Source: Chrysomallon squamiferum
Taxonomy: Eukaryota; Mollusca; Gastropoda; Neomphalida; Peltospiridae
Assembly: GCA_012295275.1 (NCBI GenBank)
Contig: CM022677.1
Location: 11,152,732-11,216,731 of the forward strand
Length of the DNA stretch: 64,000 nucleotides
Direction of reading: 5' to 3'
Each line of letters opens with the position of its first letter. Position 1 is the stretch's first letter. The position numbers and the translations under genes were made by a program. Positions 12,647 to 24,898 of the stretch are shown in pieces. The notes beneath the pieces were generated by a model, which was given only the letters and a program-made list of their open reading frames with translations, searched no databases and was not told the DNA's origin.

Positions 12647-14150
12647 TGAAAAAGAGTGGATAGATGGTAGATGATAACAGACAGGTAACTTGGTAGACAG
12701 AAGAAAGATAAATAGATTACTAGAAAGATAGATAGATGCAAGGAGACATCAGTATACACCTGTACAACTGAAAGAACGACGGACTCTGTTGCTTATGTAT
12801 ATGGCATAAACAGATAAATAAATATATTTATAGATAGATAACTAGGTAGAAAGAGTGTATTTAAATACTTAAAAAGGATGTAAATAGAGAGAGTGAATAC
12901 GTGTGTGTCTGTGTGTGTTTGTGTGAGTGCAAGATAGACTGCGGCTATGTATAACTCAGAAGGTGAGATAGATTGATATAGAGATAGTTAGACATCGTTT
13001 CAGAGATAAATTGATATGTTAGGTAGACAATAATTAGGTACATATGTAGATAGATATATACAGCTAACATAGACAAACTGATGTGTATGTGTATGCATAA
13101 ATATATGTGTTTTTGTGGATTTATGAGAGTCAGATGATTCATAGAGAGATAATAAATAAATATATGAGTGAATAGATTTATGTGTATATATATATGTGTG
13201 TGTGTGTTAGAGAGGATAGATATAGATGGATGGATGGACACACACACACGAACATATACACCATATAAACAACATACATAGGTACATAGCTACATAGGTT
13301 CATAATCATGAGTATTTTTATTTATGTCAGAGGATTGATATATAACTGAATGTATGAATAAGACTATGTTTGTTTATATGGGTGTTAGATTGCAGTTAGA
13401 TAGCTAGACTGAGAGAGACTGATATGTAGGTGTGGTTATATGTGTTTGTGTGTTATAGAGAGAGAACAGGTATTGACCTCACTAGGAAACAGAGAAGTAT
13501 GCCATGTGTGTATGATTTTTCAGATATAGATACAGACAGGCATATAGACAGGCATATAGACAGGCAGATATATAGATATAGACAGGCATATAAATAAATA
13601 TAGATATAGACAGACAGACAGACAGAGGATAGTGATGAAAAAATGGTTAGCTAGACAGGTAATGGACACATGTATATGAGTAAGAAAATCATATGATTTC
13701 TTCATTAAAGTCTGTTTCTATGTTAGAAAGAGGTGAGCAGGTGCGAGATTAAGCTAAACCACAGGTTCACCAATAAATAGATAGATAGATAGAAAAATAG
13801 CCAGAGAAATTGATGATGAAATAAAACAAATATATAGATAGACCGATAGATATATAGAAACATGCAGGTAAATAAGGATGGATGGAGTGTTAGATGGAGG
13901 GATGGATGAAAGTTTTGGTGCAAGCAAGAACTGTGCAAATAATAAAAGGATAAAAAGACGGAAAGATGGACTGAAAGGTTTTCAGTTATATCAGACATTA
14001 TTACATTGGTAACAATGAGGTCCTCATTGTAGGTTCATGGATTGAGTGATATATCAATGGAATTTGGTTTAATATATAAACTGTGAGAGAGAGAGAGAGA
14101 GAGAGAGCAGGTACAAAAAGTGAAGCATTTTATAGATAGAAAGTCTGACA
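12643..14150 (+). repeat. Long degenerate GATA/GACA-type tract
   Basis: About 1.5 kb in which GATA, GACA, ATAG and TGTG motifs recur at high density on the plus strand, for example near 12645-12740, 12955-13045, 13525-13630 and 13775-13900, ending with a GA run at about 14083-14108. Minus-strand open frames here are translations of the repeat (Ser/Tyr/Ile/His-rich) and are not credible genes. The tract looks like an old tetranucleotide array eroded by point mutation. Confidence 0.75.
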
Positions 14151-14390
14151 GCCAGCTAGATTGATACATTGAAACACAGAGAGCAGACACATTTAAAAAT
14201 GTATTTAACAATGACAGTAAATTTTGGAATAAATGATGAAATATTTTAATATTTGATATAAAGAATTGTCAAAAGACATCACCTTGAAAGACTGAGTATA
14301 TTGAAATGTCTTGTGTATTCTTAGCTTCTAGGAATTATTTTACTATTAATATGTCATTGATAATCCAAACAAAAACTTTCTGTCCACTGG
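14151..14390. other. Boundary between two opposite-strand repeat tracts
   Basis: About 240 bases of ordinary AT-rich sequence where the plus strand changes from GATA-rich to TATC-rich. No feature is recognised. Confidence 0.5.
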
Positions 14391-14832
14391 TCTATCCCCT
14401 ATGTCCATCCACCATAATGCTTTCTCTAAAATGTCCCTATTTGTATATCTTCCTGTGTGTATGTCTGCTGTCTGTCTTTCAATAGACAGATACACAGACA
14501 AACACATCTATCTACCTACGTATGGATGAATAAATGTTATCTCTGTCTCTTTACCTCTCTGTTTCTCAATCTGTCAGTCAAGCAGTGTGGAACTGTCTGT
14601 GTGCCATTCTATGTACCTACCACTCGGTCTATCTGTCAAATTACATATTACTCATAATTTATCCAAAACTATAGTTGAACATTTTTGGGTGAATACAAGA
14701 TTTTCACTTATATTAATTTGCACACAACAGGTTTTATTCATCTATTTCTCTATCAGTCTATATGTAATGTTCTAAATCTGTCCTTCTAGGTTTCAATCTA
14801 CAAATCAATTTACTGCCAGTCAGTGTGTATAT
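14391..14832. repeat. Degenerate TATC/TGTC-type tract
   Basis: The plus strand carries scattered TCTA, CTGTCTG and CTAT motifs, the complement of the motif class that dominates 12.6-14.1 kb. The short open frames on the plus strand are repeat translations. Confidence 0.65.
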
Positions 14833-15478
14833 CTCTTTATCTATCTATAAAACACATACACAAACATAATTCAGTCTAATTCACATAATCATTACCATCT
14901 CTTTATCTATCTATAAAACACATACACAAACATAACTCTCTAATTCACATACTCATTACCATCTCTTTATCTATCTATAAAACACATACACAAACATAAT
15001 TCAGTCTAATTCACATACTCATTACCATCTTTTTATCTATCTATAAAACACATACACAAACATAACTCACTCTAATTCACATACTCATTACCATCTCTTT
15101 ATCTATCTATAAAACACATACACAAACATAACTCATTCTAATTCACATATTCATCTCTTTATCTATCTATGAAACACATACACAAACATAATTCAGTCTA
15201 ATTCATATACTCATTACCATCTCTTTATCTATCTATAAAACACATACACAAACATAATTCACTCTAATTCACATATTCATCTCTTTATCTATCTATGAAA
15301 CACATACACAAACATAATTCACTCTAATTCACATACTCATTACCATCTCTTTATCTATCTATAAAACACATGCACAAACATAATTCACTCTAATTAACAT
15401 ACTCATTACCATCTCTTTATCTATCTATCTAACACATACACAACCATAACTCACTCTAATTCACATACTCCCATCCTA
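14833..15478 (+). repeat. Ten-copy 66-bp tandem satellite
   Basis: Units begin CTCTTTATCTATCTATAAAA and continue with ACACATACACAAACATAA, a TCTAATTCACATA block and CTCATTACCAT. Starts lie near 14833, 14899, 14963, 15029, 15095, 15155, 15221, 15281, 15347 and 15413, giving spacings 66, 64, 66, 66, 60, 66, 60, 66 and 66. The two 60-base units share a deletion of ATTACC and a GAAACA variant, so they look like a copied pair within the array. There are no unique spacers. Confidence 0.95.
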
Positions 15479-18038
15479 TCTCACTAACACATTAACATAC
15501 TAACACTTTCTTCCTCACACACATATCAGCATAGCTCTCTACATATCTCCATATCTGTCTGTATGTCTGTCATCTACATCTCTTCCTCTGTCAATCTCTC
15601 TCACTAATTGTATATCCCTCTCATTATACATATCTCTCTGTTTGTCATCTTCCAGTCCATATTTTCATCTATCTCTCTCTCTCAAAAATACATGCACACT
15701 CCTGCACACACACTATGCATATATACCCATTTTCTCTCAATAATAAAAAAATCATATTCACAAGTTACTTATGCATACATGCATACATATCATATCTAAC
15801 ACTTAGCTAGATGAATGTGACAGTGTAGGAGGGAGACAGGCAAATACAGAAGGATGAAGTTCTCTTTGTCCTCCCAGTATTGGTGAATTTACTTTGACAA
15901 TATTTTTATTTTTGAAGAACTTCATTCACTTGGTGTGAACACTGTCAGTGTGTATTGAAACAGTCACATTTTGTTGGATTGTTCTCATTTACAATCATTT
16001 AAACATCAGCTTTTTCAAAATATGGTCTTATCTTGATTCTTTTATCACTTTATTTTATGTATATAATGAACTGCTTCTAAGTAGTTCTCAGTAGACATGG
16101 ATCACTCAACATGCAGTGTTGTTTATGCACATCAGAACTCAGTGAAAATTTACATGAAGCTGTTAATAAAGATCAGTAACTCACTGTACATCATATTGAA
16201 ACTTAGAATATTTATTTGTCAAAATAAATAAATTATTTTCTTAATCTTTTTCTATTAACGGTTTACACTTTGTAAAATGTAAATATTTGTCATTTTATTT
16301 TAAAGAGTAATTAGTGATATTTAGAGGTTGTTAAATGTACAAATATTGAGAGTGATTGTGTGAAATACTGATTTGTCTTCACAGATATCTTATAAAGTAC
16401 ACACAAAACACAGTCTATGCTGTCACACAATTAGAACAAAATATTTTATATTTCAATATATCATCCTGTAATTAACCACATTTCTGCTCATCCAACTACA
16501 CATGCTTCTATTCATTTATTCTTTCATTCGTCCAGCATTTATCACATTCAGTGAGTTATTCTATTTGGATATTATGTGAATGTATCATCTATCCTTATCT
16601 CTAACCAGGCTAACATTTTACTTTATCCATTCATATCTCTTATTCATTGTCCATCCATCTTTCAATCCTGTACTTCCACACGTATACAGTGATTAATCTA
16701 AGCACAAACAATCACATCAAGCTGAAACATCCAGTTTATCATAAATGTCATCCTGTAACTGAAACATTCTCTCCTGCACTCATCCAGTCTGATTATTTAT
16801 ATCAAAAAAATAAATAAATAAATAAATAAATAATATCTATCCTGATCAACAGCTCCACCCAGTGTCTCAGAGGAACACCCTGTCACAACTGCTCACCATC
16901 ATCACACACACACACACACACACACACTCGTACACATACACGCACGCACACCACTCACAAAACACACATTATACATATATACATAATTACATAATATTAC
17001 AGACACCACAAATACACACACAAACACATGCACACACTCACATATATACTGAATAGGCTACAAACATAAACAGTCTCACAGACAGATTATATACATACAC
17101 GTGCACATGAACAAAAACGTAACATACCCGTTTCATACATATAGTCATAAAATACACAATCCCATATGTACTATTACTGTAATACACATGCACATACATG
17201 TGCTAATATGCAAACATAAACACATATACAGTCATGTTTTAAACTTGTCACATATACTCATTCACCTAGACAGACATATACACACCAGCAATAATCAACA
17301 ACTCCACCCTGTGTTTCATACACACACACACCTATACGTACATACATACACATACATACATACATAGATACACACACATTGCATATCTACAAACACAGTC
17401 ACGTTTTAATCTAGTCACATATTCATATAGACATATACTCACCAACATTAACTTGTGAATACACATAATATACAAAAACACAAACACACACATACACACA
17501 CACACACACACACTGTAGTTGACATCTATCATTCACACTGAGAGTATCACAGACACTCTATGTATCTGTTCTTTCTGATTAACATACCATCTCTTTCCAT
17601 GTCTCTTTAAATTCCTGTCTTTTACAGTGTATTGCATTCTACTGCTTTAGAGCCGCAATGTAACTTTATCTTAAGTCTGAAACCAGTTATACCCTTTTAT
17701 ATAAATACACACATACACACACAAACACACACACACACACAGACACAAACACTCAGACATAAATACATTTTACAGTAATTACTTTTATTCTGAGATGATC
17801 TACACAGACTACAAACTAATCAGTGTTTCAGTGTAAACTAACACTGCATGTCTCTCTCTACACCAACTTAAACTGCTAAGTCAAAGTTTACCATTCTACC
17901 TCTAGTTATCAATATAACTTTACCTCAAGTCTTTAATATTCTTAATAAAAAAAGGCTTTTAATCTGGAAACCCTTTCTGTATTTTTTCTATTTATACTCA
18001 CCACTCCTAGTCAAAGACTATCATTACATAATATTAAC

Positions 18039-18072
<34 letters not shown>

Positions 18073-19690
18073 GCAATAATAGTAACAGTAATAATAATTG
18101 TAATAATAATAATAGTAATAATTATAGTAAAATAATAATAAAAATGATAATAATAAGAGTAATAGTAATAATAATTACAATAGTAGTAATAATAATGACA
18201 ATGATAATGATATGATGATGATGATAATAATAATAATAGTAATAATAATAATAATAATAATAGCCTTTTTCTTTTCATTAAAATGAAATTCAAACCACCA
18301 AGTAAAGAGGTGCACATACACACACACACACACACACAAATACACACACACACACACATGCATATACACACACACATGCATATACACACACATGACCACA
18401 AACACTTAGATACTTTTAATTTATGACTTTGTTATTTAACAACAAAATTAATCATGCTAGTACATGAAATGAAACATTCGGATAATGTGAATTTTTTTCT
18501 TCTCTAACATATAAACTAATAAAAACAAATTAATATAAATACATTACACAGACCTTTGTAAGAGCCCCCACCCAACATTTTTTTTTTTAAATAAAAAAAA
18601 AGAGTTTTGTTTACATTAGAGATTCAATGTGTGGAACTTTAATCCATAATGTATCAAAGAATTTGTATTAAATTTTAAGATAAACAGAATTTTTATTTCT
18701 CACTTTTAATACAACAAAAGACAAATAATGAATAATAAAATATCTTGTACTATACATAAAAAGTTGTATAAAGAGGAATCAGTATAAACATGTTCCAAGA
18801 ACACTATATTTCAACTTGTATCTGTTAATATGTGATAAATAATTAAAATATAAACAAAATATTTACAGTGGATTCTATAATAACAGGAGACATTTTTTAT
18901 ATAATTGTTATTATTTTTAAAATATTTAAATAATTCTCATTGTTACTGCAATAAAACATATAACAAAAAATGTATCATTAAATTACATCCAAAAAAAAAA
19001 AAAAAAAAAAGAAAAGAGAAAGAACACATGACTGAAATAATTTACTTTTCATATCTAAAAATAAAAATACAAGCAGAATAATTTTTCATACAGTAAGGAT
19101 GATAAAATTAGAAACAGATATTTACAATCAGACATAGTATTTTCATGTATATCTTCAAATGTCTATCAAATGATTTTATGTCAAAAAAATAATGTTGTTT
19201 TTTGTTATAAACAAATTCTAATTATCCCTAATTACATAATTTTAAATATATTTATACAATGATTACCCATAGCAACCCTTGATTTTCCCCGATTTAAAAT
19301 AGACAAAGAAAGAAAAAGAAAAAAAATTTAAATTTTTTTTGATGAGTTTCTTCTTTTTTTTTATGAAAAATTCTAATTACTGTAATTACCTAATTTTAAA
19401 TATATTTACATTGATTATCCCAGCAAACCCTTCATTTTCCCCGATTTAAATAATACAAAACTTATTAAAAATGTTTACACCTCTATGCACTAATTTTAGC
19501 TTGTTTACAAAGATGGCATTCCATAGCAGTGATGAATCTCCATTCCTCTTTCAGTGAGAAAAATTAGAACAACCAAGCACACATCAAAGATAAAAACAGT
19601 GCAAGCTGCTATGAAGTACAATGTGAACACTGGATGTTCTGATCACATTGACAATGCAGTCTCTTGGAGATCACTCAATTTTTGAAATTC
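15479..19690. other. Non-coding, CA/TATC and AAT-rich stretch
   Basis: I found no convincing exon. It holds degenerate TATC/CACA sequence to about 17.5 kb, AAAT repeats near 16803-16832, CA runs near 16902-16926, 17488-17513 and 18318-18390, an imperfect AAT tract at 18035-18265, and A runs near 18985-19010. The part nearest 19.69 kb would include the 3' untranslated region of the minus-strand gene that ends at 19694, but I could not choose a poly-A signal. Confidence 0.55.
18035..18265. repeat. Imperfect AAT microsatellite
   Basis: About 230 bases of AAT units interrupted by AGT, ACA, GAT and TTA variants. It generates long Ile/Tyr/Leu open frames on the minus strand that are not genes. Confidence 0.9.
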
Positions 19691-19693
19691 AAA

Positions 19694-19861
19694 TTACATT
19701 TCAGACAGATTTTCTCTTGAAAGTGTTGAGCTTTCTCTGGACAGGGAAGACTGTGATGTAATAGCATTATTGTGATCTAGTGAACCTCTCCTGAAAATGT
19801 GTCTTACAACATTTTCAACTGAAGTGCTGGCTGAGGCAGCTTGAATCTGTTGTCTAGGATC
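19694..19861 (-). CDS. Terminal exon of unrecognised minus-strand gene (X-minus)
   Basis: Read on the minus strand, a TTTTGTTGTAG acceptor precedes 55 codons and a TAA stop. The peptide begins DPRQQIQAASASTS, contains VRHIFRRGS and ends in a Ser/Arg-rich tail, SSLSRESSTLSRENLSEM. The composition is protein-like and free of simple repeats, and RRGS and SRESS resemble basophilic kinase sites. The frame fits directly after the 30-bp microexon at 21777-21806 (phase 0), giving LSDEEVK then DPRQQ. I do not recognise the family. Joined in the other phase the two exons are also open but stop early, so the frame choice is inference. Confidence 0.6.
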   Translation of the reverse strand, partial: DPRQQIQAASASTSVENVVRHIFRRGSLDHNNAITSQSSLSRESSTLSRENLSEM

Positions 19862-20689
19862 CTACAACAAAATATCATATTCATTAATAAACTAATCATA
19901 AAATAAAGTGCAAGTAGTATTTTTGTTGTCAGTTCTAACTGAATTTCACTGTCTTAGCAAGAACATTTTTAGACCATATTTTTGTTTCTTCCATACAATT
20001 TTAATAATAAAAATATTTTATTAAATGTTTTTATATTCTTAATTTGAATCATTTTTTTTTTTTTTTTTAACTTTGATATAAAAGGATTAAAATAGCAATA
20101 CATCAGTAAAAGAGATTACAAAAATATGTTTTAATATATTTGAATAATTCTGTAACTCGGTCAACTCTGGTCTTCTAATACTGATTCCACTTGAAATTCT
20201 AAGATACTAACATGATGAAAATACATTTGAGATTATTCTGACAATCTTTAATTAACAATTAACAATCGTGATAGGTTACATCATAGACAACATTTGATTA
20301 ATTAAAATATTTAATTATAATTTAATTTTGTGCTGCTAATGAAATATATTTCGTCTTATAAATAACCACATTTATCAGCTAACAGTTACAATAATGAATC
20401 ATTTAGGTATATTTTAAAATGTATTTAAACATTACACATGCCTGTGATAAAATAAGAAAAGAAGCAAAACCTAAATCTTTCAAGCCAATTTATGCATCTG
20501 TATGACCTTCAAATCCAGCAAAATTACATCTGTCTACTAAATTTCAAAATATTGTAAATATCTTTAGCCCTACCACATAAAGTAATAAATGTTTTTCAGA
20601 TTAGAGTCAGATATTAATAACATCAAATTACATATTTATACAACTGTTCTGTTCACTACTCTATTAGGCTGACATGCAGATTATTACAA

Positions 20690-21150
20690 GTTTTGTTGAA
20701 CCATTATTACATTGATTCGACTACTATCTAAACTAAATAACGTTTACAATATCAAGATCTTTTATGAAACATTTATATAAAATTATCAATACTATTCTGT
20801 ACATTAAAATAAATTGTTGGCATTGCTACTTTTGATTAAATTCATTCTTAATGAATTGAGCTAAAAAACACAAAAGTGAATGAATAAAACATAGAGCAGC
20901 ATTCAATCCACACATAGATATGGATCTTTCAGAACCTGGAGCAAAAAAAAATCAAAATAAACAGTTGTACATATCATATTTTTAATTAAAAAACAAAACA
21001 AAAAACTCCACAAACTACTACAACAAATTTAAAAAAAAAAATACTGCAACTTTCACCTTTTAAATTGTCTTCTTTAAAGTTAAGTAACTAATACAAAATT
21101 CATTTTACTTTCCAATCATATTTAATAATTAATTGTCAGTTATTAAATTT
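20690..21150 (-). repeat. Intronic direct repeat, copy 1
   Basis: Landmarks such as AATACTATTCTGT, TTGCTACTTTT, AATCCACACATA and AAATTGTCTTCTTTA recur in the same order at about 22500-22950. The copies flank the 30-bp microexon, so an internal duplication of the X-minus gene is possible. Confidence 0.7.
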
Positions 21151-21382
21151 GTAAAATTCATAGATTGTTGACTAAGAATTGCTAATAACATTACCTATTT
21201 CTGTACAATTGCTGCCAAAAGGCTTTTCCACTGACATTAACTGTTAACATTCAAGTAACATTACACTGAAAATAATAATGTATGTTTATAAAATAATAAG
21301 CATACATTTTATTAGTTCTGACATCATTTTGTGAACAGGAAACATAAAATTCCTGATAGACTGAGGATATAGTGTAACATAT

Positions 21383-21384
<2 letters not shown>

Positions 21385-21428
<44 letters not shown>

Positions 21429-21444
21429 TGTGTGTGTGTGTGTG
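21385..21444. repeat. GT microsatellite
   Basis: Nearly pure TG run of about 60 bases, broken by one TTT, inside the putative X-minus intron. Confidence 0.95.
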
Positions 21445-21776
21445 AGTGAATGAGTGTGTATGTTGTTTGATATTTAGCATGTCTGTCTAAAAAATTACTT
21501 TTTGAAATAGGAAAATATCAGGCCTCTATCTGTTTTCATAAGCTTGTTATTTTATTTTCTGACTAAACTCAGTGAAGATTGTCTAGTATAATAAGTTAAA
21601 CCTAAATACACAATCTCCAAAACAAAGAACCAACTCTAATTGAATAAATAATCTTTTTTCACGTACTGTTTATCACATCGAAAGATCTCAATGACAAATA
21701 TCATTAATCTAAAATAACAAATAAATCACATCTTTAAGTAAAATTCTCAATAAATGCAGAATAAAAATTTACTTAC

Positions 21777-21806
21777 TTTGACTTCTTCATCTGATAAGTT
21801 GGTGAA
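21777..21806 (-). CDS. 30-bp microexon of X-minus
   Basis: On the minus strand a TTTTTATTTCAG acceptor precedes exactly 30 bases ending in AAA, followed by a GTAAGT donor. The phase-0 translation is FTNLSDEEVK. Both splice sites match consensus well and the length is a multiple of three. It lies between the terminal exon (19694-19861) and an upstream candidate exon (23067-23143). Phase continuity with the upstream exon is not clean, because that exon ends in phase 2. An unseen exon, a frameshift or a mis-called exon would explain this. Confidence 0.55.
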
Positions 21807-22499
21807 CTGAAATAAAAATATACAGTTGAGACAGCTGTCCTAATGGGGAAACAAATCTGGATATTGCTGATATTTTGCTAGTTAAGGAAAATGAAGGATG
21901 CAACACGAACTGCTGAACTCAAAAGGTGTTTCCTGAACTAATTTAACTAATGTCTGCAATGACTGAAATAAGGAAACCTCAGCATAATATAAAATGTCAG
22001 TACAAATAAAATGCACATACATGCAAAAACACTCAATGATCAATGATTTCAGTAAACATAACTGAAGACTAGGACTGAAGATATCATGTCATGTTACATG
22101 TAATTATACATGTTTTAATCAGGTGTTTGCTCAAACCTGTACGGTGGGGTTCAGTATACAAAATGCAGACATTATTACACAGTCAGATGACTCTAACCCC
22201 AAAAACCAGATAGAAATACATTTAATACCACCTTGAAAATGACCAAGATGTAACCAGACTTGCTGATCATAATTCATTGTGAAAAATCCCACAATAAAGG
22301 ACAACTGATTTTTTTTGGGACAGAATAGAACTGATTCTAGTTTTAGACTTGAATAAAAATAAAAGTTTACAGTCTGGCTACAACAATAAACTTATCCAGA
22401 ATAATAATCTTTTAATCTGAAAAGATCAAGAGAATTCTAATCAATTAATTAACTGCTATGATTTTAAAATGAGATGATATAATTAATTCAAACCACAAA

Positions 22500-22950
22500 A
22501 AAGTATTTTATGCCATTATTAAATTGATTCTATACTATCTAAAGTAAACATCATTTGTGAGAAATTTATATAAAATTTTCAATACTATTCTGTGCATAAA
22601 AATAAATTTTGCTACTTTTAATTAAATCCATCCTTAATCAAATGAGCTATAAAACATACCTTTATAGGACATTGAATCCACACATACACATGGATATTTT
22701 ATATCCTAGACAAAAAAAATTAAACTCATTCTTAATTAACAAAAATAAATAAAACAGTAGTTATATAGATTATATTTTTAATTAAAAAAAAACAAAAAAA
22801 CAAAACAAACAACACACACAGAAGCTACTACAACCTAAAAACAACAAATAAAACTTTCACCTTATAAATTGTCTTCTTTAGTGTTGAAACACTAATATAA
22901 AAATGCATTTTAAACCCCAATACAATAATTAAGTAGCATCAGTAACAACA
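22500..22950 (-). repeat. Intronic direct repeat, copy 2
   Basis: Diverged direct copy of 20690-21150, recognisable by the same ordered landmarks, with several small indels and an expanded A/CA-rich stretch. Confidence 0.7.
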
Positions 22951-23066
22951 AAAATTGTTCATTCTAATTATTTTTTACCTTAATTTTTATAAAAATATCA
23001 TTATCATCTTTGTCAGTTAAAGAGTGACACATGTGAAAGGAAAAAGAAAAGACAGTGTTAACTTAC

Positions 23067-23143
23067 TTGGTCTCTTCAAGTTCTGTTTGATCTTTTTTGT
23101 GTGGTCGTTTAATGTTCCCAACACAAGTAACCATTACTTCCCA
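23067..23143 (-). CDS. Candidate exon of X-minus
   Basis: A GTGTTAG acceptor and a strong AA/GTAAGT donor bound 77 bases on the minus strand. One frame is open throughout: it starts WEVMVTCVGNIKRPHKK and ends QTELEET, a Lys/Glu-rich, probably helical segment. An in-frame ATG lies at the fourth codon. It could be an internal exon or contain the start. Its end phase (2) does not match the favoured phase of the next exon. Confidence 0.4.
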
Positions 23144-23379
23144 CTAACACATGCATGGAAATGAAAGTCATTCTCTCATCTCTCTGTGAAAATATATAAT
23201 GTTTATTAGTATTAAAGGTATTTTATCTGTTTTTATCAGTGTAAGCTATTGCTAAATATACGCGAGTATTCAACATAAAATATAAAAGGTAAAAAGAGAA
23301 AAAATAAGAGTAAAAATGTAAGTGGAGAAAGTGAACAGAAAATAAGGGTAAGCAGTAGCCAAGCTGCTCAAGAAGTCGT

Positions 23380-23990
23380 ATTACAAGGATGTCAAATACA
23401 CAGAATAACAAGATGTTCATCTGCACCATTTTATCAGTCTCAGCAGTCACAGTATGGACAATACCAGGGTCAATATTCTGGGATAATTTCACCAGTTGTG
23501 CACATTCAAGATGTCAGTATAAAATTAGATACCCTGATTAGAAAGTTATTATAAGGTTTAAACCATTATTAAATTGATGTGTCAGTGGTGAAATGATTGA
23601 TATTTAGAAAAAATACAAGATATGAATTACATTCACTAACAGTTTGAAAGCAATAAAAAAAAAACCCTGAATAGTATGGAATTAAGTACAATATATCAGT
23701 GGCAAAATGATTGATATTAAGAAAAAAGTATGAATTACAATCATAGTTTGAAAGCAATAAAAAGATCTCGGAGATTTGAAATAAATCGTGTCAGATATGA
23801 ACAGTTCTACCCATGAAATGAGAGATAATAATAACAGTATGAAACAAAACATATGTGAATTAAAAACTGAGTTTGGAAACTTAAGAAAAAATTACCTACA
23901 AACTCGCTTCATGTGTGACAATTTAATCTTTAGTGGGATACCAGAGAAAGATGAGGAAGACACAGATGAGAAATTTACAACAAAATAATC
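23380..23990 (+). pseudogene. LINE ORF1-like relic
   Basis: The first open block (about 23395-23550) has a Gln/Tyr-rich segment (YGQYQGQYSG) followed by SPVVHIQDVSIKLDTLI. The last block (23788-23985) has a coiled-coil-like stretch and then DNLIFSGIPEKDEEDTDE. That arrangement, a low-complexity N-terminus, a short coiled coil and an (N)NL(I/L)F.GIPE motif with acidic tail, is typical of ORF1 proteins of animal LINEs. The frame is broken and two roughly 100-base direct repeats (about 23570-23760) sit between the blocks. No endonuclease or reverse transcriptase follows. It lies within the X-minus region in the opposite orientation. Confidence 0.65.
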
Positions 23991-23999
23991 AGGTCTGTA

Positions 24000-24010
24000 T
24001 AAAAGTAAGT

Positions 24011-24041
<31 letters not shown>

Positions 24042-24045
24042 CATG
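24000..24045. repeat. GA microsatellite
   Basis: Short GA run just downstream of the LINE-like relic. Confidence 0.85.
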
Positions 24046-24179
24046 ATACTAAAATGCAGTGTATGATATAAGATTCTAAAGTATATTACAAAATGGAACT
24101 TCCTATGTTAAATTAAATTAAACAACATTAGGTTTAGAAAATGAGAAATACATAAGAAAATAAACTCAAATTCACCTGT

Positions 24180-24864
24180 TCAGTTTTTTTCTCTTTTCCA
24201 GTGGCAGCAGTACAAGCTTTATCCTCAGTGCTGTACAGCACCTTCTACTGAAACAACTTCACTAGCAAATATCAGCATTCAATTATGTGCCATCTGAAAA
24301 AAAAAAAATTAAATAATAGAAATAATAAACTGTTATAAATAAATAACTAATGTTTCTGTTATTATTAAAATTAAAATTTTATTGGTACCAGTTACTCGAT
24401 TATTCAGTCACAAAGGGGTGTGGAATATTTTTGATATACTTTGTATAATCATTATAATGATGATAATGGTAATGTAATTAATTAACAACACAATGATTCT
24501 TATTATGCTATTTTACAATCAGTAAAGAGTTGTTACTATAAAATTTATTTCACTTTCTCTAAGAAATAAAAATAAGATAAAAAACTTAAAACTAGGAATT
24601 GTGCAGTCTGCAGTTTCTATACAGCTGATTCATCCTTCTCCATAATGTAAATTCCCTTTCTAGACAGCAACTGGACAATACTGCAATGACCTACATAAAA
24701 TATTTAACATCAACAGTAAACAATGTTTTTAGCAATTCCAACATGGACATAATACTTTCTTTTTTTATCAATCTACATTTGTCTGATAAATGCATTCTTG
24801 TTTGCTTATTATCATTCATCCAATATGTCTCTCTCACACACAAACACACACATACAAATGCATG

Positions 24865-24898
<34 letters not shown>

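Noticed and set aside
14833-15478. Array with regular spacing that might suggest a CRISPR locus
   Set aside because: Units are contiguous and fully repetitive with no unique spacers, the DNA is eukaryotic and no cas-like genes exist.
18024-18405. Minus-strand ORFs of 76-125 codons rich in Ile, Leu, Tyr, Val and Cys
   Set aside because: They are translations of AAT and CA microsatellites.
22150-22340. Exon-like minus-strand block reading NYDQQVWLHLGHFQ
   Set aside because: A T-rich acceptor and GTGGTA donor are possible, but the surrounding sequence looks like dispersed repeat and no phase link to neighbouring exons was found.
23223-23492. 89-codon minus-strand ORF with hydrophobic segments
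   Set aside because: The opposite strand carries the LINE ORF1-like frame, which explains the open reading on this strand.
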